From assembly GCA_003116975.1 (NCBI GenBank), contig BGKB01000130.1, forward strand, positions 119,075 to 183,074: 64,000 nucleotides of DNA. The letters run 5' to 3'. Shown here piece by piece: positions 37,133 through 47,174 of the stretch. The notes below the pieces were generated by a model. The model searched no databases. It was not told the DNA's origin and was given only the letters and a program-made list of their open reading frames with translations. Position 1 is the stretch's first letter. The number at the start of each line of letters is the position of its first letter. The position numbers and the translations under genes were made by a program. The stretch comes from Aurantiochytrium sp. KH105 (lineage: Eukaryota; Sar; Bigyra; Thraustochytrida; Thraustochytriidae).

Positions 37133-39907
37133 CTACAAGGCCGGCGCAGGCGTAGGCCCCGAACCGTGCGTCTCCTTGCCTTCTTCGTTGTCACTGCCAG
37201 TGTCGCCGTCCTCAGACGTCTTGGACGCGCCAGGTCCGCGGACCTCCTTCAAGAAGTCGCGGTACGTGGAGGTGGGCTCAAAGGGGCGCGGTCCAATAAG
37301 ACGCTCGATGTCGTGCTGGTTGATGGTCTCCTTCTCAAGGAGATACTCAGCAACTTGCCCAAGCTGCGTCTTCTTGGAGATGAGAAGATCCTTGGTACGC
37401 GCGTAGGCCTCAGTCACAAGCTTGTTGACCTCTTCGTCAATAATCTTTGCCGTAGCCTCACTGTACTTCTTCTGAGGCACCATTTGGTTTTCATCCTCCG
37501 GGTACGAGATCGTACCAATACGCTGCGACATGCCGAAACGCGTGACCATGTTGGTCGCGATCTGCGTGACCTTGTTCAAATCGTCCGCGGCACCGGTAGT
37601 GATGCTGCGCTCACCAAAGGTGATTTCCTCGGCAACACGACCGCCTAATGCCATGGCCATCCGATCGAGCAGCTGATCCTGCGAGTGCAGCGCAAGCTCG
37701 CGCGGAAGGTACTGCGCAAAGCCGAGCGCACCGCTGGCGCGGGGGATGATGGTCACCTTGAGGAGCGGGTCGCAGTCCTTGAGGAACCAGCCGACAAGAG
37801 CATGGCCAGCTTCGTGGTAGGCGACCGTGCGGAGCTCCTCGCGGGTCATGACAGAGTTGCGCTTCTCGAGACCGCCAATGACGCGATCCACGGCGCCCTC
37901 AAAGCACTCCATATCGACAGCGTCCTTGTTCTTGCGGGCGGCGAGGATGGCGGCTTCGTTGGCAATGTTTGCGATTTGCGCACCGGAAAATCCAGGCGTC
38001 AGCGCAGCAAGACGCTGCGCGACCTCGTCAATGTCACCGGCCACATTCACCTTGCCAAGATGGATCTTAAAGATCGACTTGCGTCCCTCGATATCCGGAA
38101 GATCGACGTTGATAGTCCGATCGAAGCGACCGGGACGGAGGATTGCCGGGTCGAGAATGTCAACACGGTTGGTGCCGGCCAAGACGACAACACCCTCCTT
38201 GGAGGTGAAGCCATCCATCTCAACGAGCAGCTGATTCAGGGTGTTCTCACGCTCGTCGTTGCCGCCACTGAAGCCACCCTTTCCGCGGGCGCGCGCGACG
38301 GCATCAATTTCATCGATAAAGACAATGCACGGGGCATTCTTGCGCGCCTGGCCAAAGAGATCGCGCACGCGCGATGGACCAACACCGACGAACATCTCGA
38401 TAAAGTCACTGCCAGAAATGGAAAAGAATGGCACGCTGGCCTCGCCGGCAGTAGCCTTGGCCAAGAGCGTCTTACCCGTACCGGGTGGGCCTGCCAACAA
38501 GGCACCCTTGGGAATTTTGGCGCCAAGCTTGGTAAAGCGCTTGGGGTCCTTGAGGAACTCGACAAACTCCATGATTTCCACCTTGGCCTCGTCACAGCCA
38601 GCCACGTCCTTGAACGTGACACCGACGTTCTTGTCCTTGCCAAGCATCTGCGCGGGGGACTTGCCCACTTTGAAAATGTTGGACATGCCGCCACCGCCGC
38701 CGACGCCACCGCCGCCCATGCTGCGCATCATAAAGAGCCAGGCTGCGATAATGAGAAAGGTGGGTGCAAGCTTGGAGAGCTCCGACAGCCAGTTGGTCTC
38801 GTTCACATACTGCACGGGAACAAAGTTGGTCGATCGAATGCCCAGCTCGCGTTGCGCCATCTCGAGCTTGCGCTCGAAGCTGTCGATGCTACCAATCGTA
38901 AAGTAGTATTGCGAGTTGGCGTTGTTGAGATTGTGCAGGCGGTTAGGGTATCCCGCGGCGCCTCCAGTGGATCCGTTGCGCGCGTTGCCTTCACTCTCGT
39001 TCGAGTTGGCATACTTGTCTTCATCCGGAACGAACTGGCCCGACGATCCGGACATGGACGAGGAGCCAACGGAACGAAAGTTCATGCTGTTGTCGGCCTC
39101 GGAACTGCTGAGCCCGCTGTTGTTGCTGCTACCGTTGCCGCCACCGATCCCAATAATGTCATTGGCTGCCGAGCGGCCGCGCACATAGACCTTGGCCACT
39201 TGCTTGTTGACCACGACGATGCGTTCGACCTCGCCGGCGGCAAGCAGGTGGGTCTTGAACTCTTGCCAGTTGATCTCCCTGCCAATGCTCTGCTCCGAGT
39301 TGCTGCTCATAAGGCTGTAGATGAGAAAGAGAGCCAAAGCCCCGGTGAGCATCTGGTTGGCGCCCATGTTGGGTCCCTCGTCTTCGGGTCCGCCATTGCC
39401 GCCGGCGCCGTGTCGCTTCCGGTTGTTGTCGGAATCATGTTCCTTTTTGGAGTTGAAGGAGGACGCAGACCCGGCCCCAGGTCCAGCTCCGTTCGATTCC
39501 GCGCTTCCCTCGGCTCCGGTCTTGGCATCCTTCTTCTCGGCTCCGGCCTGGGCATCTGTTCCGCTCTGGCCGCTCTCGCTGTTTTTGGCATCGCCCTTGT
39601 TGGAGTTTCCCTGACCATCGTCGCTGTCCGGGAAAAACTTGCCGAATCCACGCGGTACCTTGCCGGACGAGAAGGCGGCCTGGAAGAGCTCGACGAGGTC
39701 GCGCGCCTTGGGCGACCCGAGCGCCGCGAGGGTCCGCGAGCCGCCCAGAAGCGCGCCAGGGGCCCGCGCCGCCAGCGTCCACCCTTGAGCGTCGAGTCCG
39801 CCGCGGCTCGGGCCGTTCCCGGCCAGGCCTCCCTGGCGTCCGAGCGCGCGCCTCGAGGCCGCGCCCAGGGCGTGGCGCCCTCCGCCGCGCGTCGTCAGCC
39901 TCAGCAT
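37133..39907 (-). CDS. AFG3L2: Mitochondrial m-AAA protease, FtsH/AFG3L2 type
   Basis: A 924-residue protein from the first ATG (39907). The Arg/Ala-rich presequence is followed by a Ser/Gly/Asn-rich linker. Two membrane helices ([15 protein letters not shown] and [11 protein letters not shown]) bracket an intermembrane domain expanded by Asn/Gly/Ser-rich repeats. The AAA+ module has Walker A GPPGTGKT (near residue 473), Walker [11 protein letters not shown] and arginine-finger region LRPGRFDR. The M41 zinc protease motif HEAGH has metal ligands His698 and His702 and catalytic Glu699. Membrane topology with two helices means an m-AAA enzyme facing the matrix, which degrades inner-membrane proteins and matures ribosomal protein L32. 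A Gly-rich patch ([10 protein letters not shown]) follows helix 2. The intermembrane insertion is longer than in yeast Yta10/Yta12. Confidence 0.96.
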   Translation of the reverse strand: MLRLTTRGGGRHALGAASRRALGRQGGLAGNGPSRGGLDAQGWTLAARAPGALLGGSRTLAALGSPKARDLVELFQAAFSSGKVPRGFGKFFPDSDDGQGNSNKGDAKNSESGQSGTDAQAGAEKKDAKTGAEGSAESNGAGPGAGSASSFNSKKEHDSDNNRKRHGAGGNGGPEDEGPNMGANQMLTGALALFLIYSLMSSNSEQSIGREINWQEFKTHLLAAGEVERIVVVNKQVAKVYVRGRSAANDIIGIGGGNGSSNNSGLSSSEADNSMNFRSVGSSSMSGSSGQFVPDEDKYANSNESEGNARNGSTGGAAGYPNRLHNLNNANSQYYFTIGSIDSFERKLEMAQRELGIRSTNFVPVQYVNETNWLSELSKLAPTFLIIAAWLFMMRSMGGGGVGGGGGMSNIFKVGKSPAQMLGKDKNVGVTFKDVAGCDEAKVEIMEFVEFLKDPKRFTKLGAKIPKGALLAGPPGTGKTLLAKATAGEASVPFFSISGSDFIEMFVGVGPSRVRDLFGQARKNAPCIVFIDEIDAVARARGKGGFSGGNDERENTLNQLLVEMDGFTSKEGVVVLAGTNRVDILDPAILRPGRFDRTINVDLPDIEGRKSIFKIHLGKVNVAGDIDEVAQRLAALTPGFSGAQIANIANEAAILAARKNKDAVDMECFEGAVDRVIGGLEKRNSVMTREELRTVAYHEAGHALVGWFLKDCDPLLKVTIIPRASGALGFAQYLPRELALHSQDQLLDRMAMALGGRVAEEITFGERSITTGAADDLNKVTQIATNMVTRFGMSQRIGTISYPEDENQMVPQKKYSEATAKIIDEEVNKLVTEAYARTKDLLISKKTQLGQVAEYLLEKETINQHDIERLIGPRPFEPTSTYRDFLKEVRGPGASKTSEDGDTGSDNEEGKETHGSGPTPAPAL

Positions 39908-40477
39908 CTTGATCCTCGGCAGCAACTCGCGCACTCGCTCCTTGTTCCCCGTAGTAGTCTCCCCGTCAAATAACCTGCCGGACGCCTCGCGCCTTCACTC
40001 TCTCGCGCGGTACCGCTCGACGGGCGGACGGAAGGCCGAACGTGCGTGCGCGCGGACGTTCGCGCAGGCGCCCCGCGGGTGCCTGCCTGCCTCGTGCGCG
40101 TCCTCGCGCCGCTGCTCCTCGCGTCCGCGCGGAGAAGGCGCTGCCCGTCGCGCGCGCTGATCCGGATTTCCCGCCTGCTTTTTTCAAAAATCAGATCCCG
40201 GGAAGGCCTCGCCGCCGCTCGCTCCGGCCTGCCTGACGGCCGGCCTGCCTGCCCGCGTGCGCCTCGCTCGCGCGCGCCCACGCCCTCGCGCTCGCGCTCG
40301 CCCGCCCCGCCGCCTCGCGTCCCCGCTCGCCCGCGCGCGCTCGCCTCCGCGGCTCGTCAGTCTCGGATTTGGATTGGGCCTCCTTTGCGCGTAGTAGCAT
40401 CGTGCAGCAGCGGCGCAAGCAGCAGGAGAAATTACTAGTGTAGCTAGCTAGTAGAGCAGTTTATACTGTTAGATAGA

Positions 40478-40524
40478 AAGCGCGGCGCCTAGCTGGCGCC
40501 TAGGGGGGGCTATGCGCCGCGCTT
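40478..40524. repeat. Inverted repeat/hairpin, 11-bp arms
   Basis: AAGCGCGGCGC at 40478-40488 pairs exactly with GCGCCGCGCTT at 40514-40524. The 25-base loop carries CTGGCGCCTAG, repeating the GGCGCCTAG formed at the left arm. Function unknown. Confidence 0.6.
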
Positions 40525-40677
40525 GCGCGCCTCATCTTCCGCGAGCTTTCGGCCGACTGCTCAGGATGGGTAGAACAGAGATTAGTGGGGACTAGTGCGA
40601 ACTAGTTATGCAAAACCGGGGTGCGCAGCGGCGCCGCGCGAGGAGCCTCAAGAAGGAAGGAGGTCACGTTTTTATAA

Positions 40678-40696
40678 GGGGGGGGGGGGGGGGGGG
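40678..40696. repeat. Poly-G run of 19
   Basis: An uninterrupted G run in the intergenic DNA; a likely slippage or assembly-error site. Confidence 0.85.
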
Positions 40697-42918
40697 TTCT
40701 TGGCGTGTGAAGGATGGATGATCACGCGCCGCGGCGAAGGCAAGTGGCTGGACCCGCACTTGAGCAACCTTGGACCTACCATTTGAGCCTGGAGAAGTGA
40801 AAGTCGATCGTTTCCATCCATGAGGAGATGTGATAAATGGATGTAGCTTCATTTGTTCCGAACAAAAGGGCGCATCTTTGACTCTCTCGCGCTTGATCCA
40901 TCGAAAGAGGATGCACATTCGTTCTTGGACCCAATTGGAATCAAGACAGTCTTGCATGCATGCATGCATGCATTCTCAAAATTGATCCAGGCCTGGAGAA
41001 TGTCTGTCTACTGTCTACTCTCTCATGACCGATCCATTTTCTCTAGGAGTATAGAGCAGTTCAGTATCGAGCGCTGCGTCCAATCCTCTGATATGGACCC
41101 CCCCTCTCCCTTCTCCATCTCTATCCCTTTCTCTCCCGACCTCCCAACTGGCGCTCCACCTTTTCCGACAATCGTTCACATCACAAGAAAAAAAAGTACA
41201 ACCTAGCCTACGGTAGCATGAATCCATTCCTAGAAGCTGCCCTTCTAACAGTATACAACCATATCTTTGGCCACCCCTACCCCTGGCTGCACAGTGTGGT
41301 GAGTGGTATTCGTTGTTGTTTCTGGTTCAAAAAGAGGTCTTGTCGCCTTACCTAGTGCCTCAGTGCGTCTTCCTCGCTAGCCTGTTTCTTGTGCCCCTCC
41401 CACGCAGCAAGTACATTTCTCCAGAGGCAATTTCCCCGTGCTCTTGCTTCTTGCTTCTTGCTTCTGCAGGCCTTCTTAGTAGCTGCTCTTGCTGTTTCGT
41501 TGCTGCTCTTGTTTGGACGCCTGCTCCAGGCAGACATTGACATTCGTTTCAGTCAGCAGTCGACTGACTGGTAGCAAGCTTAATAATGTCAACTTTCCTC
41601 GCATGGTGCTCGCAGTCGCCCTTGAGGCCTACTGCTCCAACCTAATGCCAGTATATACCGTTACGCTATCACTGATAGCTTGCCTGCGCACTCTTTGGCC
41701 ACCGACGGAACGGAAAAGGGACGGAGACATACATGGAGTGCCAGGTGTGGTGCCCACAGTGGATTGCGCTTCCTCACGGGCAAAGTTCCGGAGAAGGAGT
41801 CGTTTGGAAAGCTAGCAGCTTACCTCAGCAAAGCTAGCCCCCAGCTGTAGAGGGCCACCGTGCCCACTGTGGGACGTGGACTTGCCTCGCTCGTCATATG
41901 TATGCAGCCTTTTTGTTTTCGCATGGACACCCATTGGCTGTGGGAGGCGGGGAAGGTGCCTGCCTGCCTGACAGTCACACTCTCCGAGGAACAAGCCACC
42001 ACACTCTGTGTGTCAAGTCCGTATACGCGCTTCTGAATGGCCGGGTGGCCGGTAAGAATGGATGGCCGCGCTACCCCTAGATAGATCGAGTTCGATCTGC
42101 GCAGCGCCGACCAGCCCGGCCAGCCTCCGCGTGCCCGCCCGGGTTTGTCCATTCGCTGCGGCGCGCAGCACATTTCCTTTTCGCGCTCTCCCTCTCTTCC
42201 TCGCTCCCCCTCTCTCGCTCCCTCTCCACCAGCTAGCCTCCTCAGCCTGTAGTAGCAGCCTGCAAGCAAGAAAACAAGCGAAGCGTCCCAGGTTCTACAG
42301 ACGTAGGTTGGCCGGAGAAGCTACACCTTCAATCACAGGCTTCGCCAGGTTCCTTCACCGTGCTGCTCTACCCCCTCACTAGTCACCGCAGCGAAGCCAA
42401 CCATTGCACCACAGCTGTGTCACACTGTGGAACCTGAGGGCCTGGCCAATCCATCGAGTCCATGCGCGCCGGCCTGCGCTCGAGCTTCCGCGCCGCCTCC
42501 TCGCGCCCGCCAGCCTGGGCCCCCCTCTCCCCCTGCGTCCCGCGCCTGTCCATGCGGCGCTGGTCCGCGCGGCGCGCAGGCCCTCGCCGCGTCCAGCCCG
42601 GAGGCCGCCCTGCTTTTTCCCCCTTCCCTCCCTTCCCTCCGCACCCGATCCTTTCATTCCTCCTCCTTCTCTCCCGTACGGCGCGCCTGCCTCCCGAGGA
42701 GCCAGGCCGCGCCTGCTTAAACTCGTAGCAGCCGGCGCGCGCAGCCCACGCCGCGGCGCTGCGCCGGCGAGCAAACTCGCAACGAAGCCGCGGCGGCACC
42801 CGAAGAACTCGACGCGCGCGACCGCCCCGCGCCCAGCGCAGCGCAGCGGCACCGGCGGCGGAGGGCGGCGACGGCGAGGAGCGCGCGGCCGGCCTCTGCA
42901 GGCAGGCGCGCAGGCGCG

Positions 42919-42938
42919 CAGGCAGGCAGGCAGGCAGG
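42919..42938. repeat. (CAGG)n run in phytochrome leader
   Basis: Five CAGG units on the sense strand about 210 bp upstream of the phytochrome ATG. Confidence 0.85.
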
Positions 42939-43146
42939 CCCGCGGCAGCGGCAGCGAGCGGCCTCGGCCGGTCCGAGCGAGCGCCGTCACGCAGGCACGC
43001 GACCGGTAGGAGACCGCTAGGGGTCCCTACGGCCGCGACCCTGCGCTCGAGGCACACGGCGCGAGCTTGCGCTTGCTTTACACAGTGGAGGAGCGCGGCG
43101 CCCGCGTCTGCAGGGCCGCGCGAGGGAGCGCAGCAGCGGAGGCAAG

Positions 43147-46100
43147 ATGGCGCACAACAGGTGGAAGGACCTGGAGGGCACGGCGACCAAGACCGGCCTC
43201 ACGGCATGCGACACGGAGCCCGTGCATCTGGTGCCCCTGATTCAGGAGGGCATGGGCGCCGTCGTTGTGGTCCACGTGAGCGGCGAGGACAAGGACAAGG
43301 CCATCGTCAAGCAGGTCTCGTCCAACATTGAAGAGTGGACCAAGCTTGGCCCGGATGGGATGGTCAACCGCCCCATGCAAGATGTCCTTCCCGAGGGCAT
43401 CTGCGAGCTCGTGCAGGAGGCCGTCAACTTTGACCTGCTCCCCATTGAGTGCAGCACCAACCTGCCCGCACGCTTCAAAGAGCAGGTGCTGGGCCAGGAC
43501 ATGTGCGACTGGTGGAAGGACATTTACACCATGGACGAGGCCCAACGCTTCCTCAAGTCCAACTCTACCGTGCCTCCACTCGCCGCAAGAGACATGACGC
43601 GTCGCCTCGCAATTGGTGACAAACCTCACGTCCACGTCTCGGCAGCAGCTTCGCGCCGGCCCGCAGAGGGAAATCAAGCAAAGAATATGCCCGGGGAGGA
43701 CTTCCGCCCCGTCTGGTCCGTCATCATCACGCTTGAGGAGTCTGATGCCGATACCGATACCTTCTCGAATGACTACGCTGCCGTGGAGAAGCTCGATCGG
43801 CAAAATTGGCAGCTTGAGCTCGCCCGCGACGAACAAGAGCTTGCCACCCTTCTCACCGAGTATGTGGCCGATTTCTGCAAGTTTGACCGCGTCATGTACG
43901 TCAACTTTCTTCCCGGCGGTCACTGCGAGGTTGTTGCGGAAAAGACAACACCGGGAACCCCGACATTTATGAACTTTCGTTTCCCTGCCACCGACATTCC
44001 CATGCAGGCTCGTGCTTTGCTCAAACGAAACCGCGTGCGCCACATCATGGACACCGGCTCTCCTGGCGCTGAGCTTGTTCCATGCCATGTTGACGGCAAG
44101 CTCACCGATCTCAGCAACTGCCATCTGCGTCAGTGCGGACCCATCCATCGACAATATCTCAACAACATGAAGGTTTTCTCGAGCTGCACGGCTGGTGTCA
44201 TGGTCGACGACATGCTCGTCGGTATGCTTTCCTGCCACCACAAGGCCAAGCCCCTGACCATGGGGCCTGCCAAGCGCATGCTGCTTCGTCAGCTCTGCAA
44301 GTCAGCCAGTTCCGTGCTGCAGGCCATCCGTGCTCGCCGTGGCCGGCGCCTTGCGGCCAAGATCCAGCGCGTACTCCTCCCTCGCTTCGAGTCCGTCACT
44401 CAGGCCGTCGAGTGTCTCTCCGAGTCCGAGGGCATTCTTCGCGACACGGCCGAGGCCGATGCGCTCGTAATCGTCAGCTACGACTTGGACGCAGAGGAGA
44501 ATGTGCGCACCGTGCGGCAGGCGCTCACCTTTGGAGCGAGCGTCGATAGCGACGCCATCATCGCCGCCACACATGAGCTCTCCGATGCCCAGGACAAGGA
44601 ACTCATCCCGAACACGCCCTGCCTGCGCACAGAGTGCCCGAACGCCTACGAGGCCCACAAAGCGGCCTTCGAGCGCGATCGCGCCTCTGGTCTCGCCGTC
44701 ATCCGTCTCGTGCTGTGTGACATTGTTCTTGTGCGTCTGGGCGTCAAGCAGAACGTTCGCTGGGCAGGCAAGAAGGCCACTACGGGCGCAGACCTCACCA
44801 CGAACTCTCGGCTTGGGCCACGCGGCTCCTTTCAGGCCTTTGACGAGCGCCTCGAAGGCGTTGCCTTCGACTGGAGCGACGTCCAGCTCGACGCGCTCAG
44901 CTCCTTCCGTGCTCACGCCCACGTGTCCTTCTGCGATGTTCTCGCCGCTGACGAACGTAGGCGCACGACCAAGCTCACCAAGCGCTTCCTTGCCAGCGTC
45001 AGCCACGAGCTGCGTACACCTTTCAACGGTATCGTCGGTCTTCTCTCTGCCCTGCAAGAGGAGAGCATGCCTGATAGCGCCAAGGATCTTGTTGGCACCG
45101 CCGGCCGCTCTGCGGACGCCATGCTTGGCATTCTCGACGACCTGCTCACCGCTGCCAAGCTTGACGAGCACAAGGTGGAGCTCATGTCCACCCCGGTCGA
45201 CATTCCGCTGCTGGTCAACTCTGTCTACCTTCTCTTCGAGCGCGCCGTGTCGAAGGCGGATCTATCCCTCGTAGAAAAGGTATCCGACCATGCCAATCTA
45301 GTCAACAAGAACATGCTTGGTGATACCGGACGCATTCGCCAGATTCTTCTCAACCTTCTCGGAAACGCGCTCAAGTTCTCCTCACAGGGCGATGGCAAAG
45401 CCTCCAAGATCAAGGTCGAGGCTAGTATCTACAAAGACCCCGCTGCCCTTCACGAAGGCATCATGCGCGTCGTGGAGCAGTATGATGGTCTCAGCCAACC
45501 TCTGGAGAACCTCGAGCTGTCGCTGCCAGTGGATACTGAGACGAAGAGCGTCGACGAGTCGAAGGCTTCGCAGAGTAGCACCAAGGAGGCTACGAACGCC
45601 GGCACTACTGCCGGTTCGGGCAGCGAAGATGAAAAGTCTGTTTCCCTCGATCCTAGCGAAGCCGTATACGCGCTCTTCACTGTCACCGACGAAGGTATCG
45701 GCATTGAGGAGGCTGCGATGCGCTCCAAGCTCTTCCAGAAGTTTGCCCAGCTCCACTCTTCCGGTATCCGCAAGAAGTACCAAGGCACGGGTCTTGGGCT
45801 TTCCATCTGCGCAGACCTTGCTGAGCTCATGGGCGGCAATATCTGGTGCGCATCTACTCCCGGCAAGGGTTCGGCGTTCCAGTTCTTCGTCCCGCTCCAA
45901 ATCGTCGAAAAGGAAGAGGACGAGCTTGATGAGGCTTCCTCTCCCGAGGAGGAGGAGACCTCGACCTTTCGCATGCTTGCCAGCCGCTGTGGTGCTCTCG
46001 GCTCGTGCTCCGCGTCCGCCGACAGCCCTCGCTCGCTGTCGAGCCTGGTCACGGAAGAGGACGAGGACCTCGACGCTTTCGTCCGCGAAGTTGCTGCTTC

Positions 46101-46548
46101 GCAGCGGGCCGTCATCATCGCCGCCGATGACAATGACGTGAATAGGCTCGTCATCAACCGCACGCTCAAGAGCGCCTTTCCTCAGTTCCCCAACAAGGTG
46201 GTGGATGGTGGCGTACCTCTCGTCACCCTTGCCAAGAAGCTCACGCTGGCCTCGTGCCCGATCTTCGCCGTTGTCGTCGACTTCCACATGCCGGACCAGG
46301 ATGGCCTTAGCGCCTCGACTGAGATCCTCAAAGCGGACCCAACCATCGGCATCTGGCTGTACACGGCTGACACATCGCCGGATCTTCAGAAGCAGATCGA
46401 AGGTATTGGACTCGAGGGCGTCATCATTAAGCCGAGCAACCTCAAGACATTCAAGACTCTGCTTTCTGCGCCTCGCAAGAACCTAGACATGGATGGCGCC
46501 ACCGCCGCTGCCTCTCCTCCCGAGAGTCCTGCCATTCCAACCAAGTAA
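43147..46548 (+). CDS. Phytochrome hybrid histidine kinase (PAS-GAF-PHY-HK-REC)
   Basis: An 1133-residue protein with a clear start in GCAAGATGGCG. The PAS domain (about 18-150) begins T-A-C21-D-T-E-P-V-H, aligning with the chromophore-cysteine block of bacterial and fungal phytochromes (N-C-E-R-E-P-I-H). The GAF domain (about 205-375) has FDRVMYVNF, FPATDIPMQARALLKRNRVR (the PxSDIPxxAR motif, Asp283), LRQCGPIHRQYLNNMKV (His334) and GMLSCHH. The PHY domain (about 385-600) includes the tongue motif PRGSF (558-562) and a WSDVQLDALSSFR helix. The histidine kinase has SVSHELRTPFNG (His620), Asn740 in LLGNALKFS, DEGIGI and GTGLGLS; an acidic Ser/Thr-rich insert of about 80 residues splits the ATPase domain. 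The receiver has Asp994/Asp995, phosphoacceptor Asp1045 in VVVDFHMPDQDG and Lys1095. The plant-type GAF Cys is absent (Ile333 there), so biliverdin on Cys21 is predicted, giving a red/far-red sensor. Cytosolic; no membrane segment. Confidence 0.95.
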   Translation: MAHNRWKDLEGTATKTGLTACDTEPVHLVPLIQEGMGAVVVVHVSGEDKDKAIVKQVSSNIEEWTKLGPDGMVNRPMQDVLPEGICELVQEAVNFDLLPIECSTNLPARFKEQVLGQDMCDWWKDIYTMDEAQRFLKSNSTVPPLAARDMTRRLAIGDKPHVHVSAAASRRPAEGNQAKNMPGEDFRPVWSVIITLEESDADTDTFSNDYAAVEKLDRQNWQLELARDEQELATLLTEYVADFCKFDRVMYVNFLPGGHCEVVAEKTTPGTPTFMNFRFPATDIPMQARALLKRNRVRHIMDTGSPGAELVPCHVDGKLTDLSNCHLRQCGPIHRQYLNNMKVFSSCTAGVMVDDMLVGMLSCHHKAKPLTMGPAKRMLLRQLCKSASSVLQAIRARRGRRLAAKIQRVLLPRFESVTQAVECLSESEGILRDTAEADALVIVSYDLDAEENVRTVRQALTFGASVDSDAIIAATHELSDAQDKELIPNTPCLRTECPNAYEAHKAAFERDRASGLAVIRLVLCDIVLVRLGVKQNVRWAGKKATTGADLTTNSRLGPRGSFQAFDERLEGVAFDWSDVQLDALSSFRAHAHVSFCDVLAADERRRTTKLTKRFLASVSHELRTPFNGIVGLLSALQEESMPDSAKDLVGTAGRSADAMLGILDDLLTAAKLDEHKVELMSTPVDIPLLVNSVYLLFERAVSKADLSLVEKVSDHANLVNKNMLGDTGRIRQILLNLLGNALKFSSQGDGKASKIKVEASIYKDPAALHEGIMRVVEQYDGLSQPLENLELSLPVDTETKSVDESKASQSSTKEATNAGTTAGSGSEDEKSVSLDPSEAVYALFTVTDEGIGIEEAAMRSKLFQKFAQLHSSGIRKKYQGTGLGLSICADLAELMGGNIWCASTPGKGSAFQFFVPLQIVEKEEDELDEASSPEEEETSTFRMLASRCGALGSCSASADSPRSLSSLVTEEDEDLDAFVREVAASQRAVIIAADDNDVNRLVINRTLKSAFPQFPNKVVDGGVPLVTLAKKLTLASCPIFAVVVDFHMPDQDGLSASTEILKADPTIGIWLYTADTSPDLQKQIEGIGLEGVIIKPSNLKTFKTLLSAPRKNLDMDGATAAASPPESPAIPTK

Positions 46549-47174
46549 AGGCAAGCCAGAGACAGCTCTCGAAAACCTCGTAATCTAAGCTAGAGAGAAA
46601 AGAATCAGGGATATGCTCAGAGCAAGCAGCAAGCAGCAAGCCAAGCCAAAAGACAAAAGTGCCTTGCACGCCCCAGCTCAAAGAATAAATAAACAAAGAA
46701 TCCATCCTCTTACCTTTATTTTCAATTCCTATTATACCCTCGCGCTGTGGTTGGCAAACCTGACGATACCTTCGATCCTCTCTCCCCACTCTTTTTCTTT
46801 CTCTTGCGCACGCGCGATTATTAGCTGGCGTCTGCTTCTGTGCGAATCACGAAGACCGTCCGCAAGATTTTGCAGACAGGCATTGCAAATAATCGGCTCT
46901 CAAGTGGGGAGAGTTGCAAATTTCATGGCCTTTTTTGGAAACAAGTGAGTCACTTGGTCGACGAGAAAAACGGGGAAGGATTTATGACAAGAAAAGAAAA
47001 GAAATAAGAAAGTGAGCCTCTTCGCACGATCTACACAATTATGTAGTATCCACCCGTAGGCCTCTGGAAAGAAGGCTAGGCCTTCACGTACACAAAAGAA
47101 AAGAAAAAAAAGAAGGGGAATCATCCGATAGCGTAAAAAAAATCATGGGTTTGTCATGGCGCGGAAGTGCAGCC
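46549..47174. other. Convergent 3' region, phytochrome and GTPBP1-like
   Basis: AT-richer, with AATAAATAAAC near 46685 as a possible phytochrome polyadenylation signal. No gene or repeat recognised. Confidence 0.5.

Larger units (their letters stand above)
39908..43146. other. 3.2-kb divergent region, no gene recognised
   Basis: Between FtsH and the phytochrome gene. Features: CCTG runs near 40078-40090 and 40240, a hairpin at 40478-40524, a 19-base G run at 40678-40696, a GCAT run at about 40955-40972, then a GC-rich leader with (CAGG)n at 42919-42938. ORFs on both strands are not convincing (biased Arg/Ala/Pro or random). An unspliced short gene or RNA cannot be excluded between 40.8 and 42.4 kb. 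Confidence 0.45.

Noticed and set aside
37685..39973. 762-residue ORF on the + strand opposite FtsH
   Set aside because: It is a mirror of the highly biased codons of the FtsH gene; it has no recognisable motif and the minus-strand protein has every expected FtsH domain.
40678..40696. Poly-G run as an assembly gap filler
   Set aside because: Flanks are normal sequence and length is modest; it may still be miscounted by sequencing.
41820..42269. 149-residue minus ORF in the 40-43 kb gap
   Set aside because: Arg/Glu low complexity followed by random sequence; no motif and no plausible splice partner.
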